DNA of 28,586 nt from JAAAPF01 sp964481035. Lineage in GTDB: Bacteria > Pseudomonadota > Alphaproteobacteria > Geminicoccales > Geminicoccaceae. Numbering within the stretch: position 1 is the stretch's first letter; every line of letters starts with the position of its first letter. Shown here in pieces: positions 7,295-15,926 of this stretch. Made by a program: the position numbers and the translations under genes. The notes below the pieces were generated by a model, which searched no databases, was not told where the DNA came from, and was given only the letters and a program-made list of their open reading frames with translations. Where the stretch lies: positions 1-28,586 of the forward strand of contig CAYZSE010000024.1 of assembly GCA_964481035.1 (NCBI GenBank), written 5' to 3'.

Positions 7295-8488
7295 GTGACC
7301 GTACGCGTCGAGACGCTGCCCGAGTTCGCGTTCGCGCGGCTCGCCCGCCTGCTCGCCGGCATCGCGCCGGCGGCGTCGGGAGCCGATCTTTCGATCGGTG
7401 ACCCCAAGGGCGACCCGCCGCCGTGGCTCGTCGAGCGGATCGCCGAGAACGCGGCGGCCTTCCGCGGCTATCCGCCGCCTGCCGGGCAGCCCGCGCTCCG
7501 CGCCGGCATCGCCCGGTGGCTGGAACGCCGCTACGGCGTCACCGTCGATCCCGATCGGGAGGTGCTGCCGGTCGCGGGCACCAAGGAGGGCCTCCACCTG
7601 CTCGCGAGCGTGGTCATCGAGCCGCCGACCGCGGGCCCACCCCCGGTGGTGCTCATGCCCGACCCGCTGTACCAGGTCTATTACGGGGCCGCGGTGATGG
7701 CCGGCGCCGAGCCGGTGCCGCTGCCGGCGGTCGCCGCCAACGGCTTTCTCCCCGACCTCGAGGCCGTGCCGAGCGAGCTGCTGGAGCGCTGTCGGCTGTG
7801 CTATCTCTGCTCGCCGAGCAATCCCCAAGGGACCGCCGCCGGCCTCGCCTACTGGCGCCGCGCCCTCGCGCTCGCCCGCGCCCACGGCTTCGTGCTCGCC
7901 GCCGACGAGTGCTACTCGGAAATCTACCACGGGCCCCCGCCGCCGGGCGCCCTCGAGGCGGCGCGGGCGATCGGCGAGGGGCTCGGCGGGCTGGTCGTCT
8001 TCAACTCTCTCTCCAAGCGGTCCAACGCGGCCGGGCTGCGCGTCGGCTTCATGGCGGGCGACGCCGATCTCCTCGCCCGAACCTTGAAGGTGCGCCGCTA
8101 CGGTGGTGCCACCATCCCCACCCCGCTGCAGCACGCGGCCTTGGCCCTCTACGACGACGAGGCTCACGTCGCCGCGATCCGCGCCGAGTACACGGCCAAG
8201 ATCGACGACGCGCTCGCGGTCCTCGGCGGGCGGTTCGGCGCCTACCGTCCGGCGGGCGGGTTCTTCTTGTGGCTCGAGGTCGGCGACGGCGAGGCGGCGG
8301 CACGGCATCTGTGGGCGCACGCCGGAATTCGCGTCGTGCCCGGGCGCTACCTCAGCGCGCCGGGTCCGGACGGCATCACGCCCGGCGATCGCTACATCCG
8401 CCTCGCGCTCGTCCACGACCGGGCGACATCCCGCACCGCCGTGGCGGTCGTCGCCGACCAACTGGCCTGTCACGTCGAAGGAGCCTGA
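7295..8488 (+). CDS. dapC: Class I aminotransferase, probable N-succinyldiaminopimelate aminotransferase (DapC type)
   Basis: A 397-aa fold-type I PLP enzyme. Visible family features are the early GDPKGDPP segment, the substrate/PLP region CSPSNPQG, the Asp-bearing AADECYSEIYH, the PLP-binding Lys241 in SLSKRSNAAGLRVGF and the C-terminal RLALV arginine that binds the substrate carboxylate. The sequence resembles alphaproteobacterial DapC proteins, which act in lysine and diaminopimelate synthesis in the cytosol. Other class I aminotransferases of similar substrate range cannot be excluded. The start is GTG. The ftsK ATG follows 8 bases after this stop, so the two are probably co-transcribed; the aminotransferase-ftsK pair is a familiar alphaproteobacterial neighbourhood. 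Confidence 0.8.
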   Translation: MTVRVETLPEFAFARLARLLAGIAPAASGADLSIGDPKGDPPPWLVERIAENAAAFRGYPPPAGQPALRAGIARWLERRYGVTVDPDREVLPVAGTKEGLHLLASVVIEPPTAGPPPVVLMPDPLYQVYYGAAVMAGAEPVPLPAVAANGFLPDLEAVPSELLERCRLCYLCSPSNPQGTAAGLAYWRRALALARAHGFVLAADECYSEIYHGPPPPGALEAARAIGEGLGGLVVFNSLSKRSNAAGLRVGFMAGDADLLARTLKVRRYGGATIPTPLQHAALALYDDEAHVAAIRAEYTAKIDDALAVLGGRFGAYRPAGGFFLWLEVGDGEAAARHLWAHAGIRVVPGRYLSAPGPDGITPGDRYIRLALVHDRATSRTAVAVVADQLACHVEGA

Positions 8489-8495
8489 GCGGACC

Positions 8496-10970
8496 ATGGC
8501 TACGCGTTACGACACCCCGTTCGTCAGTGAGGGCCTGCGCGAAGGGCTTCGCCGTGGCGCCGTGCGCGCCGTCGGCGGCGGCCTGCTCGCCGTCGCCGCG
8601 CTGCTCGCCTTGACCTTGGCCGCCCACCATCCGGGCGATCCGACCTGGAACCACGCGACCGGCGCCGCCGTCCGGCACCCGCTCGGCCACTTCGGCGCGG
8701 TCACGAGCGATCTGCTGCTGCAGCTCTTCGGGCTCGCCGCCTGGCTCCTTCCGCTCGTTCTCGCCGCCTGGTCCGCGCGCTTCCTCTTCCTGGCGCCACA
8801 TCCGCGTCCGCTCCTGCCGGCGACGTCGTTGCTGATGGCCCTGCTCGCGGTCCCCGCCGCGATCGCCGACAGCCCATGGCTGGCGAGCGTCGCCGGCGCC
8901 GGTGGCGTGCCCGGCGGGCTCGTCGGCTACGAGCTGTGGAGCCGCTTGGCCCTGCCGCTGGGAGCGACGCTCTACGGTTGGCTGAGCTTCGTGGCAGCGG
9001 TCGCGGCGACGGCGGCCGCCGTCGCGGTGCTCCCGCGCGAGGCGGTCGTGGGTCTCGATCGGATCACGAGCGCCGCGGCCCGCGCGGTCGCCATGGGGCT
9101 CCCGTGGGTGCGCGCCCTCGCGGGGTCTTTGCCGCAGCGGTTCGTCCGCCTGCTGGGGCGTCTGCCCGCCCGGAGCGCGGTCGCCGAGCGAGCGGCCGGC
9201 ATCGCGGCATTCGGGCGCCGGCCGCACCCCGGCCCGGTGGGCCAGGCCGGATCCGTCGTGGCCCAACCCGACGACGGGGCGATGCCGCCCTGGGACGCAG
9301 CACCGAGCGGCGATGCGGCAAGAGCGCAAGCGGCTTCGGCACTCGCGGGCGCGTTCGCCGCCGAGCTGCCGGTGGCGGCCGAGCCCAAGCCCCGGTTCGA
9401 GCGTCGTCCGGCGGCGGGACCAGTGAGCGGCGACGGCTTCCAGCTGCCGGGACTCGGCCTGCTGGCGGCGGTCAAGGCGGGGGCGCGCGCCGCCCCCGAC
9501 GAGCGCCAGCTCGAGGAGATCAGCCGCGAGCTGGAGAAGGTCCTCGACGACTTCGGCGTCAAGGGGGCCATCGTCGACGCCAAGCCGGGACCGGTCGTCA
9601 CCCTGTTCGAGCTGGAGCCCGCACCGGGCACCCGCGCGGCGCGCGTCGTCAGCCTCGCCGAGGATATCGCCCGCTCGCTGTCGGCCGTCTCGGTGCGCGT
9701 CGCCATCGTCCGCGGCCGCAACGTCATCGGCATCGAGCTGCCCAACCCGGTGCGCGAGACCGTCTATCTGCGCGAGATCCTAGGCTCGGAGGCGGCCGAC
9801 AACCCGAAGACCCGGCTCGGCCTCGCCCTGGGGCGCGACATCTCGGGCGATCCCGTCGTCGCCGACCTCGCGCGGATGCCGCACCTCCTGATCGCCGGCA
9901 CCACCGGCTCGGGCAAGTCGGTGGCGATCAACGCGATGATCTTGTCGCTGCTCTACAAGTTCAGCCCGGAGAGCGTGCGCTTCATCATGATCGACCCGAA
10001 GGTCATCGAGCTCTCGGTCTACGACGGCATTCCGCACCTCTTGTCGCCCGTGGTCACCGAGCCGGCCAAGGCAGTGGTCGCGCTGAAGTGGGCGGTGCGC
10101 CAGATGGATCACCGCTACCGGCTGATGTCGCATCTCGGCGTGCGCGACATCCAGGCCTACAACCGCCGCCTGCAGGAGGCGCGCTCGTCCGGCGAACCGC
10201 TGACCCGCCGCGTGCAGATCGGCTACGACGCCGCCACCGGCCTGCCGCAGTTCGAGGAGCAGGCGATCGACACGACGGTCCTGCCGCAGATCGTGGTGGT
10301 CGTCGACGAGGTCGCCGACCTCATGCTCACCGCCGGCAAGGAGGTCGAGGCCCAGATCCAGCGGCTGTCGCAGAAGGCCCGCGCCGCCGGCATCCATCTC
10401 ATCGTCGCCACCCAGCGGCCGTCGGTCGACGTGCTCACCGGCGTCATCAAGGCCAACATGCCGTGCCGCATCAGCTTTCGGGTGAGCTCCAAGATCGACA
10501 GCCGGACGATCCTCGGCGAGCCCGGCGCCGAGCAGCTCCTCGGTCAGGGTGACATGCTGCTCGTCAACGCCGGCGAGCCGCCGCGCCGCGTCCACGGGCC
10601 GCTCGTCTCCGATGCCGAGGTCGAGCGGGTGGTGGGCCACCTCAAGGCTCAGGGCGAGCCCGAGTACCTCCACGACGTCACCAGCGAGGAACCGTCCTCG
10701 ACGGGCGCCCCGTCGAGCGACGGCTACGGCGATCTGTTCGCCTCCAACGTCGAGACCGGCGACGCCGAGGATGCGCAGTACAACGAGGCGCTCAAGATCG
10801 TCGCCGAGGAGCAGCGCGCCACCACGAGCTTCCTGCAGCGCAAGATGCGCATCGGCTACAACACCGCCGCGCGGCTGATCGAGCGCATGGAGGAGGATGG
10901 CTACGTGTCCGCCGCCGACCATGTCGGCCGCCGCCAGATCCTCGTCGGCCGCGACGGCATCGAGGGCTAG
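8496..10970 (+). CDS. ftsK: DNA translocase FtsK
   Basis: An 824-aa septum-anchored DNA motor that clears chromosome termini during division. The N-terminus has about four transmembrane helices (roughly 24-43, 72-98, 108-125 and 150-178). A short proline/alanine-rich linker to about 310 is followed by the alpha/beta motor domains: Walker A GTTGSGKS near 468-475, Walker B VVVVDEVADLM near 600. The winged-helix gamma domain lies at about 765-824 (FLQRKMRIGYNTAARLIERM) and reads KOPS-type polar sequences. The ATG is preceded by AAGGAG at about 8480. An upstream in-frame extension overlaps the aminotransferase gene and is not believed. In many alphaproteobacteria lolA follows ftsK; here a convergent gene cluster follows instead. 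Confidence 0.95.
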   Translation: MATRYDTPFVSEGLREGLRRGAVRAVGGGLLAVAALLALTLAAHHPGDPTWNHATGAAVRHPLGHFGAVTSDLLLQLFGLAAWLLPLVLAAWSARFLFLAPHPRPLLPATSLLMALLAVPAAIADSPWLASVAGAGGVPGGLVGYELWSRLALPLGATLYGWLSFVAAVAATAAAVAVLPREAVVGLDRITSAAARAVAMGLPWVRALAGSLPQRFVRLLGRLPARSAVAERAAGIAAFGRRPHPGPVGQAGSVVAQPDDGAMPPWDAAPSGDAARAQAASALAGAFAAELPVAAEPKPRFERRPAAGPVSGDGFQLPGLGLLAAVKAGARAAPDERQLEEISRELEKVLDDFGVKGAIVDAKPGPVVTLFELEPAPGTRAARVVSLAEDIARSLSAVSVRVAIVRGRNVIGIELPNPVRETVYLREILGSEAADNPKTRLGLALGRDISGDPVVADLARMPHLLIAGTTGSGKSVAINAMILSLLYKFSPESVRFIMIDPKVIELSVYDGIPHLLSPVVTEPAKAVVALKWAVRQMDHRYRLMSHLGVRDIQAYNRRLQEARSSGEPLTRRVQIGYDAATGLPQFEEQAIDTTVLPQIVVVVDEVADLMLTAGKEVEAQIQRLSQKARAAGIHLIVATQRPSVDVLTGVIKANMPCRISFRVSSKIDSRTILGEPGAEQLLGQGDMLLVNAGEPPRRVHGPLVSDAEVERVVGHLKAQGEPEYLHDVTSEEPSSTGAPSSDGYGDLFASNVETGDAEDAQYNEALKIVAEEQRATTSFLQRKMRIGYNTAARLIERMEEDGYVSAADHVGRRQILVGRDGIEG

Positions 10971-11151
10971 AACGCTTGCCGGTCAGGATCATCTACGCCG
11001 ATCCAGCACTCTCGCCCGGCCGCCCCCCGGCCGTCCATGGCATCGTAACCTCGTGGGCCGCCGGGGCGGGTCGCGCGATGGCCGAGCCTGCCGGGACGCG
11101 ATCTCGCCCGCGCCGCGCGATCGGGCCAGGCGGCGTGTCGCTGCGACCGCA
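10971..11151. other. Convergent gap between ftsK and the metallohydrolase gene
   Basis: A 181-bp GC-rich gap lies between converging transcription units. It contains short GC inverted segments, but no stem followed by a T-run on either strand. No coding frame is convincing. Termination here is probably Rho-dependent. Confidence 0.4.
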
Positions 11152-11925
11152 TCACGGATCGGCCGCCTCCAGGACGAGGCCGTCGTGGGCCGGCACGACG
11201 CCGGGCGGGAGCGCGGCGGCCCAGGCGGCGTAGTCGACCTCATGGCTCATGTGGGTGAGGACGGCGCGCCTGGGGCGCAGGCGCTCGATCCAGCCGAGCG
11301 TACGCGCGAGGTGGCTGTGGCTCGGGTGCGGCCGCTCGCGCAGCGTGTCGACGACCCACAAGTCGAGGTCCTCGAGGAGGGCCAGGCTCGCCGCCGGCAG
11401 CTCGTCCACATCGGAGGAGTAGGCGACGCCGCCGATGCGAAAGCCGAGCGTGCGGCCGCGGCCGTGCCGCTGCTCGAAGGGCACCACCGGCACGCCCGCG
11501 GCCTCGAAGGGGCCGTCGATCAGGTGCGGGACGAGCGCCGGGCGGAACCAGCTGTCCTGCTCGCCATGGCGGTGCAGGCAGTAGCCGAAGCGGGTCTCGA
11601 GGTGCCAGAGCGTCGTCCGGTCGGCGAAGATGGGGATCGGCCCGCGCTTGTGGATGTTGAAGGTGCGGGTGTCGTCGATGCCGTGCACATGGTCGGCGTG
11701 GCTGTGGGTGTAGAGGATGGCGTCGACGGTTCTGATGCCGGCGGTGAGCGCCTGCTGGCGGAGATCGGGCCCGGTGTCGATCAGCACGCGCGCACCGTTC
11801 GCCTCGACCAGCGCCGAGCACCGCAGCCGCTTGTTGCGCGGCTCTTCGGAGGTGCAGATCGGGCAGGCGCAGCCGATCAGCGGAACCCCGGTCGAGGTGC
11901 CGCAGCCGAGGATGGTGACCCTCAT
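11152..11925 (-). CDS. Metallo-beta-lactamase-fold hydrolase (PhnP-like)
   Basis: A 257-aa cytosolic hydrolase of the lactamase fold. The metal site motif is H74-x-H76-x-D78-H79 (THSHADHVHG). Further ligands are likely His116-118 and the late Asp in SSDVDELP, and a His near the C-terminus (THMSHEVD). The N-terminal Cys19/Cys21/Cys24 group (GCACPIC) resembles the structural zinc site of PhnP cyclic phosphodiesterase. PhnP acts in phosphonate use, but no phn genes are present here. In alphaproteobacteria this gene regularly follows tatD, so the native substrate is unknown. Its ATG overlaps the tatD stop by 4 bases (ATGA), indicating translational coupling. Last gene of the minus-strand cluster. 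Confidence 0.85.
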   Translation of the reverse strand: MRVTILGCGTSTGVPLIGCACPICTSEEPRNKRLRCSALVEANGARVLIDTGPDLRQQALTAGIRTVDAILYTHSHADHVHGIDDTRTFNIHKRGPIPIFADRTTLWHLETRFGYCLHRHGEQDSWFRPALVPHLIDGPFEAAGVPVVPFEQRHGRGRTLGFRIGGVAYSSDVDELPAASLALLEDLDLWVVDTLRERPHPSHSHLARTLGWIERLRPRRAVLTHMSHEVDYAAWAAALPPGVVPAHDGLVLEAADP

Positions 11926-12707
11926 ACGGCGACCGTCGCGGCCTTGGGGAACAGGCGGAAGAAGTTCGCCGTGGTCGCCGCCTCGATCGCGGCGACGGTC
12001 TCGCCCCTGGTCCTCGCCAGCACCTCGGCGATGAGCGGGATATAGGCCGGCTCGTTGCGCTTGCCGCGGTACGGCGGCGGCGCGAGGTAGGGCGCGTCGG
12101 TCTCCAGCACGAGCCGGTCGAGCGGCAGGTCGCGGACGATCGCGCGCAGCTCGTTCGAGCGGTTGAAGGTCAAGATGCCGCCGACACCGAGATAGAAGCC
12201 GAGCTCGACCGCCCGCTCGCCGAGTGCCCGCGACGAGCTGTAGCAGTGGATGACGCCGGTGAACGGGCCCTTTGCCATTTCCTCCTCGAGGATCGTCGCG
12301 GTGTCCTCGTCGGCGTCACGGGTGTGGACGACGAGCGGCAGGCCCGTCTGCCGGCAGGCCGCGATATGGGCGCGAAAGGAGCATGCCTGCACGTCGCGCG
12401 GGCTCTTGTCGTAGAAGTAGTCGAGGCCCGTCTCGCCGATGGCCGTCAGCCGCGGGTGCGCGGCGAGATCGACCAGCGGGTCGGGAATGCTCAGCCCGCC
12501 GGTGCCGGCGTTGTGCGGGTGCACGCCGACGGCGGCAGCGACGCCCGGATGGCGCGAGGCGAGCGCGAGCACGGCGTCGGCGCGATCGAGGCTCGTGCAG
12601 ATCGTCTGCAGGAATCCCACGCCTGCGTTCGCGGCGCGCGCGACGACGCCGGTCTCGTCCTCGACGAGCCCCGGGAAGTCGAGGTGGCAGTGGCTGTCGA
12701 CGAGCAC
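11922..12707 (-). CDS. tatD: TatD-family metal-dependent deoxyribonuclease
   Basis: A 261-aa TIM-barrel hydrolase of the TatD family, implicated in 3'-5' DNA exonuclease activity and D-aminoacyl-tRNA or DNA-fragment processing. The metal ligands His6 and His8 are in DSHCHLDF, with GETGLDYFYDKSP supplying the bridging Glu, further His residues in VHTRDADED and HCYSSS, and the C-terminal ETDAPYLAP Asp. The GTG start shares one base with the metG stop (TAGTG) and gives exactly the expected N-terminus. A long upstream open extension lies inside metG in another frame and is rejected. Its end overlaps the next gene by four bases. Confidence 0.92.
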   Translation of the reverse strand: MLVDSHCHLDFPGLVEDETGVVARAANAGVGFLQTICTSLDRADAVLALASRHPGVAAAVGVHPHNAGTGGLSIPDPLVDLAAHPRLTAIGETGLDYFYDKSPRDVQACSFRAHIAACRQTGLPLVVHTRDADEDTATILEEEMAKGPFTGVIHCYSSSRALGERAVELGFYLGVGGILTFNRSNELRAIVRDLPLDRLVLETDAPYLAPPPYRGKRNEPAYIPLIAEVLARTRGETVAAIEAATTANFFRLFPKAATVAV

Positions 12708-14236
12708 TAGGCGGCGTCCTCGACGTAGCGCGGGAAGACACCCTCGGGCCGCGGCAGCGGCGTGCCGGAGCGTAGGCCATGCGCCTCGTCGACGTACGCG
12801 AGCAGCCGCTCGTCGGCCGGCACGGCGAGCTGATCCAAGAGACGGCCCGCGGACCCGGGCACCACGGGCTGGACCAGGATGGCGATGCGCCGGACCGTCT
12901 CGGCGAGCACGTAGAGGACGGTCGCCATGCGCGCCGGATCGGTCTTGCGCAAGGCCCAGGGCGCTTGGCCGTCGACATAGCGGTTGGCGGCGCCGACCAC
13001 GGCCCAGATCGCCTCGAGGACCTTGTGGAAGGCCTGCACCTCCATGTGACCACGCACGACGGCGACCAGGCCCGCGGCCGCCTGGAGCAGCGTCCGGTCC
13101 TCGGCGGTGAGCACGCCCGGCTCGGGTACCGCGCCGCCGCAGTTCTTGTGGACCATCGACAGCGAGCGTTGGGCTAGGTTGCCGAGGTCGTTGGCGAGGT
13201 CGCTGTTCATGCGATGCACCATCGCCCGGTGCGAGAAGTCGCCGTCCTGGCCGAAGGGCACCTCGCGCAATAGGAAATAGCGGGTCTGGTCGAGGCCGTA
13301 GGTCGCCACGAGCTCGTGGGGGTCGATGACGTTTCCGAGGGACTTCGAGATCTTCTGGCCCTCGTTGGTCCACCAGCCGTGGGCGAAGACGCGCCGCGGC
13401 GGCTCGACGCCCGCGGCCATGAGGAAGGCGGGCCAGTAGACCGCGTGGAAGCGCAGGATGTCCTTGCCGACCATGTGCAGGTCGGCCGGCCAGAAGCGCC
13501 GGTATTCCTCGCGGTCGGTATCGGGATAACCGACGGCCGAGAGGTAGTTGGTGAGCGCGTCGAGCCAGACGTAGATGACGTGGTCGGGATCGCCCGGGAC
13601 CTCGATGCCCCAGCGGAAGCTCGTGCGCGACACCGAGAGGTCCTGGAGGCCGCCCTCGACGAAGCGCATGACCTCGTTGCGGCGGCTTTCCGGGAGGATG
13701 AAGTCGGGGTGCCGGCGGTAGTGCTCCAGCAGGCGGTCCTGCCAGGCCGACAGCCGGAAGAAGTAGGACGGCTCCTCGACCCACTCGACGGGCGCGCCCG
13801 AGGGCGCCTTGCCGCCGGTGATCTCGCTCTCGGCGTAGAAGGCCTCGTCGCGGACCGAGTACCAGCCGGCGTACTTGCCGAGGTAGATGTCACCGGTCGC
13901 GACCAGCTTCGACCAGAGCGCCTGCACGGCACGGATGTGACGCGGCTCGGTCGTGCGGATGAAGTCGTCGTGGCTGAAGTTCATGGCATCGGCGAGATCG
14001 CGGAAGCGCTCGGAGACCTCGTCCGTGAAGGCCTGCGGCTCGAGCCCGCGCGCACGCGCCGCCTGCTCGACCTTCTGGCCGTGCTCGTCGGTACCCGTGA
14101 GAAAGCGCACCTCGCGGCCGTCGAGCCGCATGAACCGCGCGAGAACGTCGCAGGCGAGCGTGGTGTAGGCGTGGCCGATGTGCGGGCTGTCGTTGACGTA
14201 GTAGATCGGCGTCGTGACGTAGTAGCGGGCGGACAT
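12707..14236 (-). CDS. metG: Methionyl-tRNA synthetase
   Basis: A 509-aa class I aminoacyl-tRNA synthetase charging tRNA-Met. The ATP-binding HIGH motif is residues 19-22 (SPHIGHAYTT) and the KMSKS counterpart is KISKS at 295-299. The anticodon-binding helical domain occupies roughly the last 150 residues. The zinc-knuckle cysteines of the E. coli-type enzyme are not seen, and the C-terminal tRNA-binding extension is absent, both normal for the short alphaproteobacterial form. An upstream in-frame ATG would add 47 arginine-rich residues overlapping holB; the chosen start gives the conserved YYVTTPIYY N-terminus. It lies 26 bp after holB and overlaps tatD by one base. Confidence 0.95.
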   Translation of the reverse strand: MSARYYVTTPIYYVNDSPHIGHAYTTLACDVLARFMRLDGREVRFLTGTDEHGQKVEQAARARGLEPQAFTDEVSERFRDLADAMNFSHDDFIRTTEPRHIRAVQALWSKLVATGDIYLGKYAGWYSVRDEAFYAESEITGGKAPSGAPVEWVEEPSYFFRLSAWQDRLLEHYRRHPDFILPESRRNEVMRFVEGGLQDLSVSRTSFRWGIEVPGDPDHVIYVWLDALTNYLSAVGYPDTDREEYRRFWPADLHMVGKDILRFHAVYWPAFLMAAGVEPPRRVFAHGWWTNEGQKISKSLGNVIDPHELVATYGLDQTRYFLLREVPFGQDGDFSHRAMVHRMNSDLANDLGNLAQRSLSMVHKNCGGAVPEPGVLTAEDRTLLQAAAGLVAVVRGHMEVQAFHKVLEAIWAVVGAANRYVDGQAPWALRKTDPARMATVLYVLAETVRRIAILVQPVVPGSAGRLLDQLAVPADERLLAYVDEAHGLRSGTPLPRPEGVFPRYVEDAA

Positions 14237-14262
14237 GCGGGGCTCCGAGGCGAAGACCGCGC

Positions 14263-15300
14263 TCAGCGCGGGCCGGCGGCGTCGCCCGCCAGCGTGGCCG
14301 CGAGGTCGACGAGCAGCGCCGGCCGGTCGAGGCTGAGACGTTCGGCCACGACATCGAGGACCGCGAGCTTGTCCCACACCTCCCAGAGGCGATCAAGGCG
14401 GCGGCCCAGCGCGGCGAGCGCCGCCGGTTCCGGCGCCACCAACGGCGGCTGCGGCCGACCGAATCGTGTGGCCATGGCGCGGCGGACGAGCCCGCCCAAG
14501 AGCTCGCGCACGAGCGGCGCGTCGCCGGCGGCGAAGGTCTTCTCGAGCGCGGCGTTGAGCGCCGCCACCCGCGCCTCGCCCGCCGAGGAGACCATGGCGC
14601 CGGCGAGCCGCTCGTAGTGCGCCAAGGCCTCGCACTGGAGCAGCCAGGCCGCGAGCCCCGGGCTGCCGCCGGCGAGGATCGCCGCGGCCCCCGCCTGCTC
14701 GCCGGCGATGCCGTGCTCGACCTCCAGCCACCCGGCGATCGTGTTCTCGGGCACCGGCTGGAGGCGCAACTGCGCGACGCGCGAGCGGATCGTCGCCGGA
14801 AACCGATCGACGCTCTCGGCCGTCAGGATGACGACCATGCTCGGTGCCGGCTCCTCGAGCGTCTTCAACAGCGCGTTCGCGGCGTTGGGGTTCAAGAGGT
14901 GTGCCTGGTCGACGATCAGCACGCGACGGCGGCCGACCGAGGTCCGATGCATGCGGGCGATGGCGTCGCGTACCGCGTCGACCTCGATCTCGACCCGGAC
15001 CCGCTTGCCCGCGGCCTTGGGATCCTTGGGCACGACGTGGACCAGGTCGGGGTGCGCGCCGGCCGCGACCGGCCCCATCACCGGGTGACCGGCCGGCAGC
15101 TCCAGCGCCGTCCCCTCGCCGGCGATGAGAGAGCGCGCGAAGCGGAAGGCGAGCGTCGCCTTGCCCACGCCATGGCGGCCGGTGAAGAGCCAGCCGTGCG
15201 GAAGCCGGCCGCTGCGCCAGGCCCGCTCGAGTGCAGCGATGGCCGCCTCCTGGCCGAGGAGGCGCGGGTTCGCCGCGGGCGCCGGTAGCTCGAGGTTCAT
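14263..15300 (-). CDS. holB: DNA polymerase III delta-prime subunit
   Basis: A clamp-loader subunit of the replicative polymerase; 345 aa. It has the AAA+ fold with a P-loop-like GRHGVGKATLAF (41-52) and the Walker-B/SRC-type regions VLIVDQAHLLNPNAANALLKTLEE and FPATIRSRVAQLRL. The cysteine zinc module typical of gamma-proteobacterial delta-prime is not present. The ATG at 15300 overlaps the tmk stop as ATGA, which decides this start over an ATG 15 bases upstream. Pairing of tmk and holB is common across bacteria and links dTTP supply to replication. Confidence 0.92.
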   Translation of the reverse strand: MNLELPAPAANPRLLGQEAAIAALERAWRSGRLPHGWLFTGRHGVGKATLAFRFARSLIAGEGTALELPAGHPVMGPVAAGAHPDLVHVVPKDPKAAGKRVRVEIEVDAVRDAIARMHRTSVGRRRVLIVDQAHLLNPNAANALLKTLEEPAPSMVVILTAESVDRFPATIRSRVAQLRLQPVPENTIAGWLEVEHGIAGEQAGAAAILAGGSPGLAAWLLQCEALAHYERLAGAMVSSAGEARVAALNAALEKTFAAGDAPLVRELLGGLVRRAMATRFGRPQPPLVAPEPAALAALGRRLDRLWEVWDKLAVLDVVAERLSLDRPALLVDLAATLAGDAAGPR

Positions 15301-15926
15301 GCTCGCGCCTGGCACCGCGCGTAGTCGTCGAGACGAGCGAGCGCCGCGGCGGTCACGGTCGCGGGCGCGGCCGCGGCGTCGACGATGCGCACACGCTCCG
15401 GCTCCCGCGCCGCGAGATCGAGGAAGGCCTGGCGGACCATGGCGTGAAAGTCCCGGCCCTTGGCCTCGAAGCGACCGCGGGCGGCGCGAGCGAGGCCCGC
15501 CTCGGCGGGCAGGTCGAGGAGCAGGGTCAAGGCCGGACGAAAGTCGCCCAGCCAGGTCTCGTGCAGGCGGTCGACGGCGGCGACGTCGAGGCCGCCGACG
15601 ACGCCTTGGTAGACCCGTGTCGAGTCCCAGAAGCGGTCGCAGAGCACCCAGGCGCCACGCGCGAGCGCCGGGCGCACGATGCGCTCGAGATGGTCGTTGC
15701 GAGCCGCCATGAAGAGGAACAGCTCACTGACCGCGCTCCAGCGGTCGGCCGCGCCTTCGACGAGCAAGCGGCGGATCGCCTCGCCGCCCTCGCTGCCGCC
15801 CGGCTCGCGGGTGGTCACGATCTCGCCGCCGCGCGCCCGCAAGGCGTCCGCGAGCGCGGCGAGCTGCGTCGACTTGCCGACCCCCTCACCGCCTTCGAGC
15901 GTGACGAAGCGGGCGAGCCCCCTCAG
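15297..15926 (-). CDS. tmk: Thymidylate kinase, probable CTG start
   Basis: Phosphorylates dTMP to dTDP; 209 aa from the proposed start, compared with 213 in E. coli. The P-loop is EGGEGVGKST (11-20), preceded by the normal ARFVTL strand. The substrate region has TTREPGG and LCDRFWDSTRVYQG. No ATG, GTG or TTG occurs in frame upstream of the P-loop. The first TTG lies after it and would delete the nucleotide-binding site. A CTG at 15926-15924 overlaps the dacA stop as CTGA, the same four-base geometry as the ATGA junctions elsewhere in this cluster, and gives the expected N-terminus. I therefore call that start. An even longer non-AUG extension inside dacA is unlikely. Confidence 0.88.
   Translation of the reverse strand: MRGLARFVTLEGGEGVGKSTQLAALADALRARGGEIVTTREPGGSEGGEAIRRLLVEGAADRWSAVSELFLFMAARNDHLERIVRPALARGAWVLCDRFWDSTRVYQGVVGGLDVAAVDRLHETWLGDFRPALTLLLDLPAEAGLARAARGRFEAKGRDFHAMVRQAFLDLAAREPERVRIVDAAAAPATVTAAALARLDDYARCQARA

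Noticed and set aside
12707..13784. Long N-terminal extension of tatD
   Set aside because: Lies in another frame of metG; the GTG at 12707 gives the conserved DSHCHLDF N-terminus at once.
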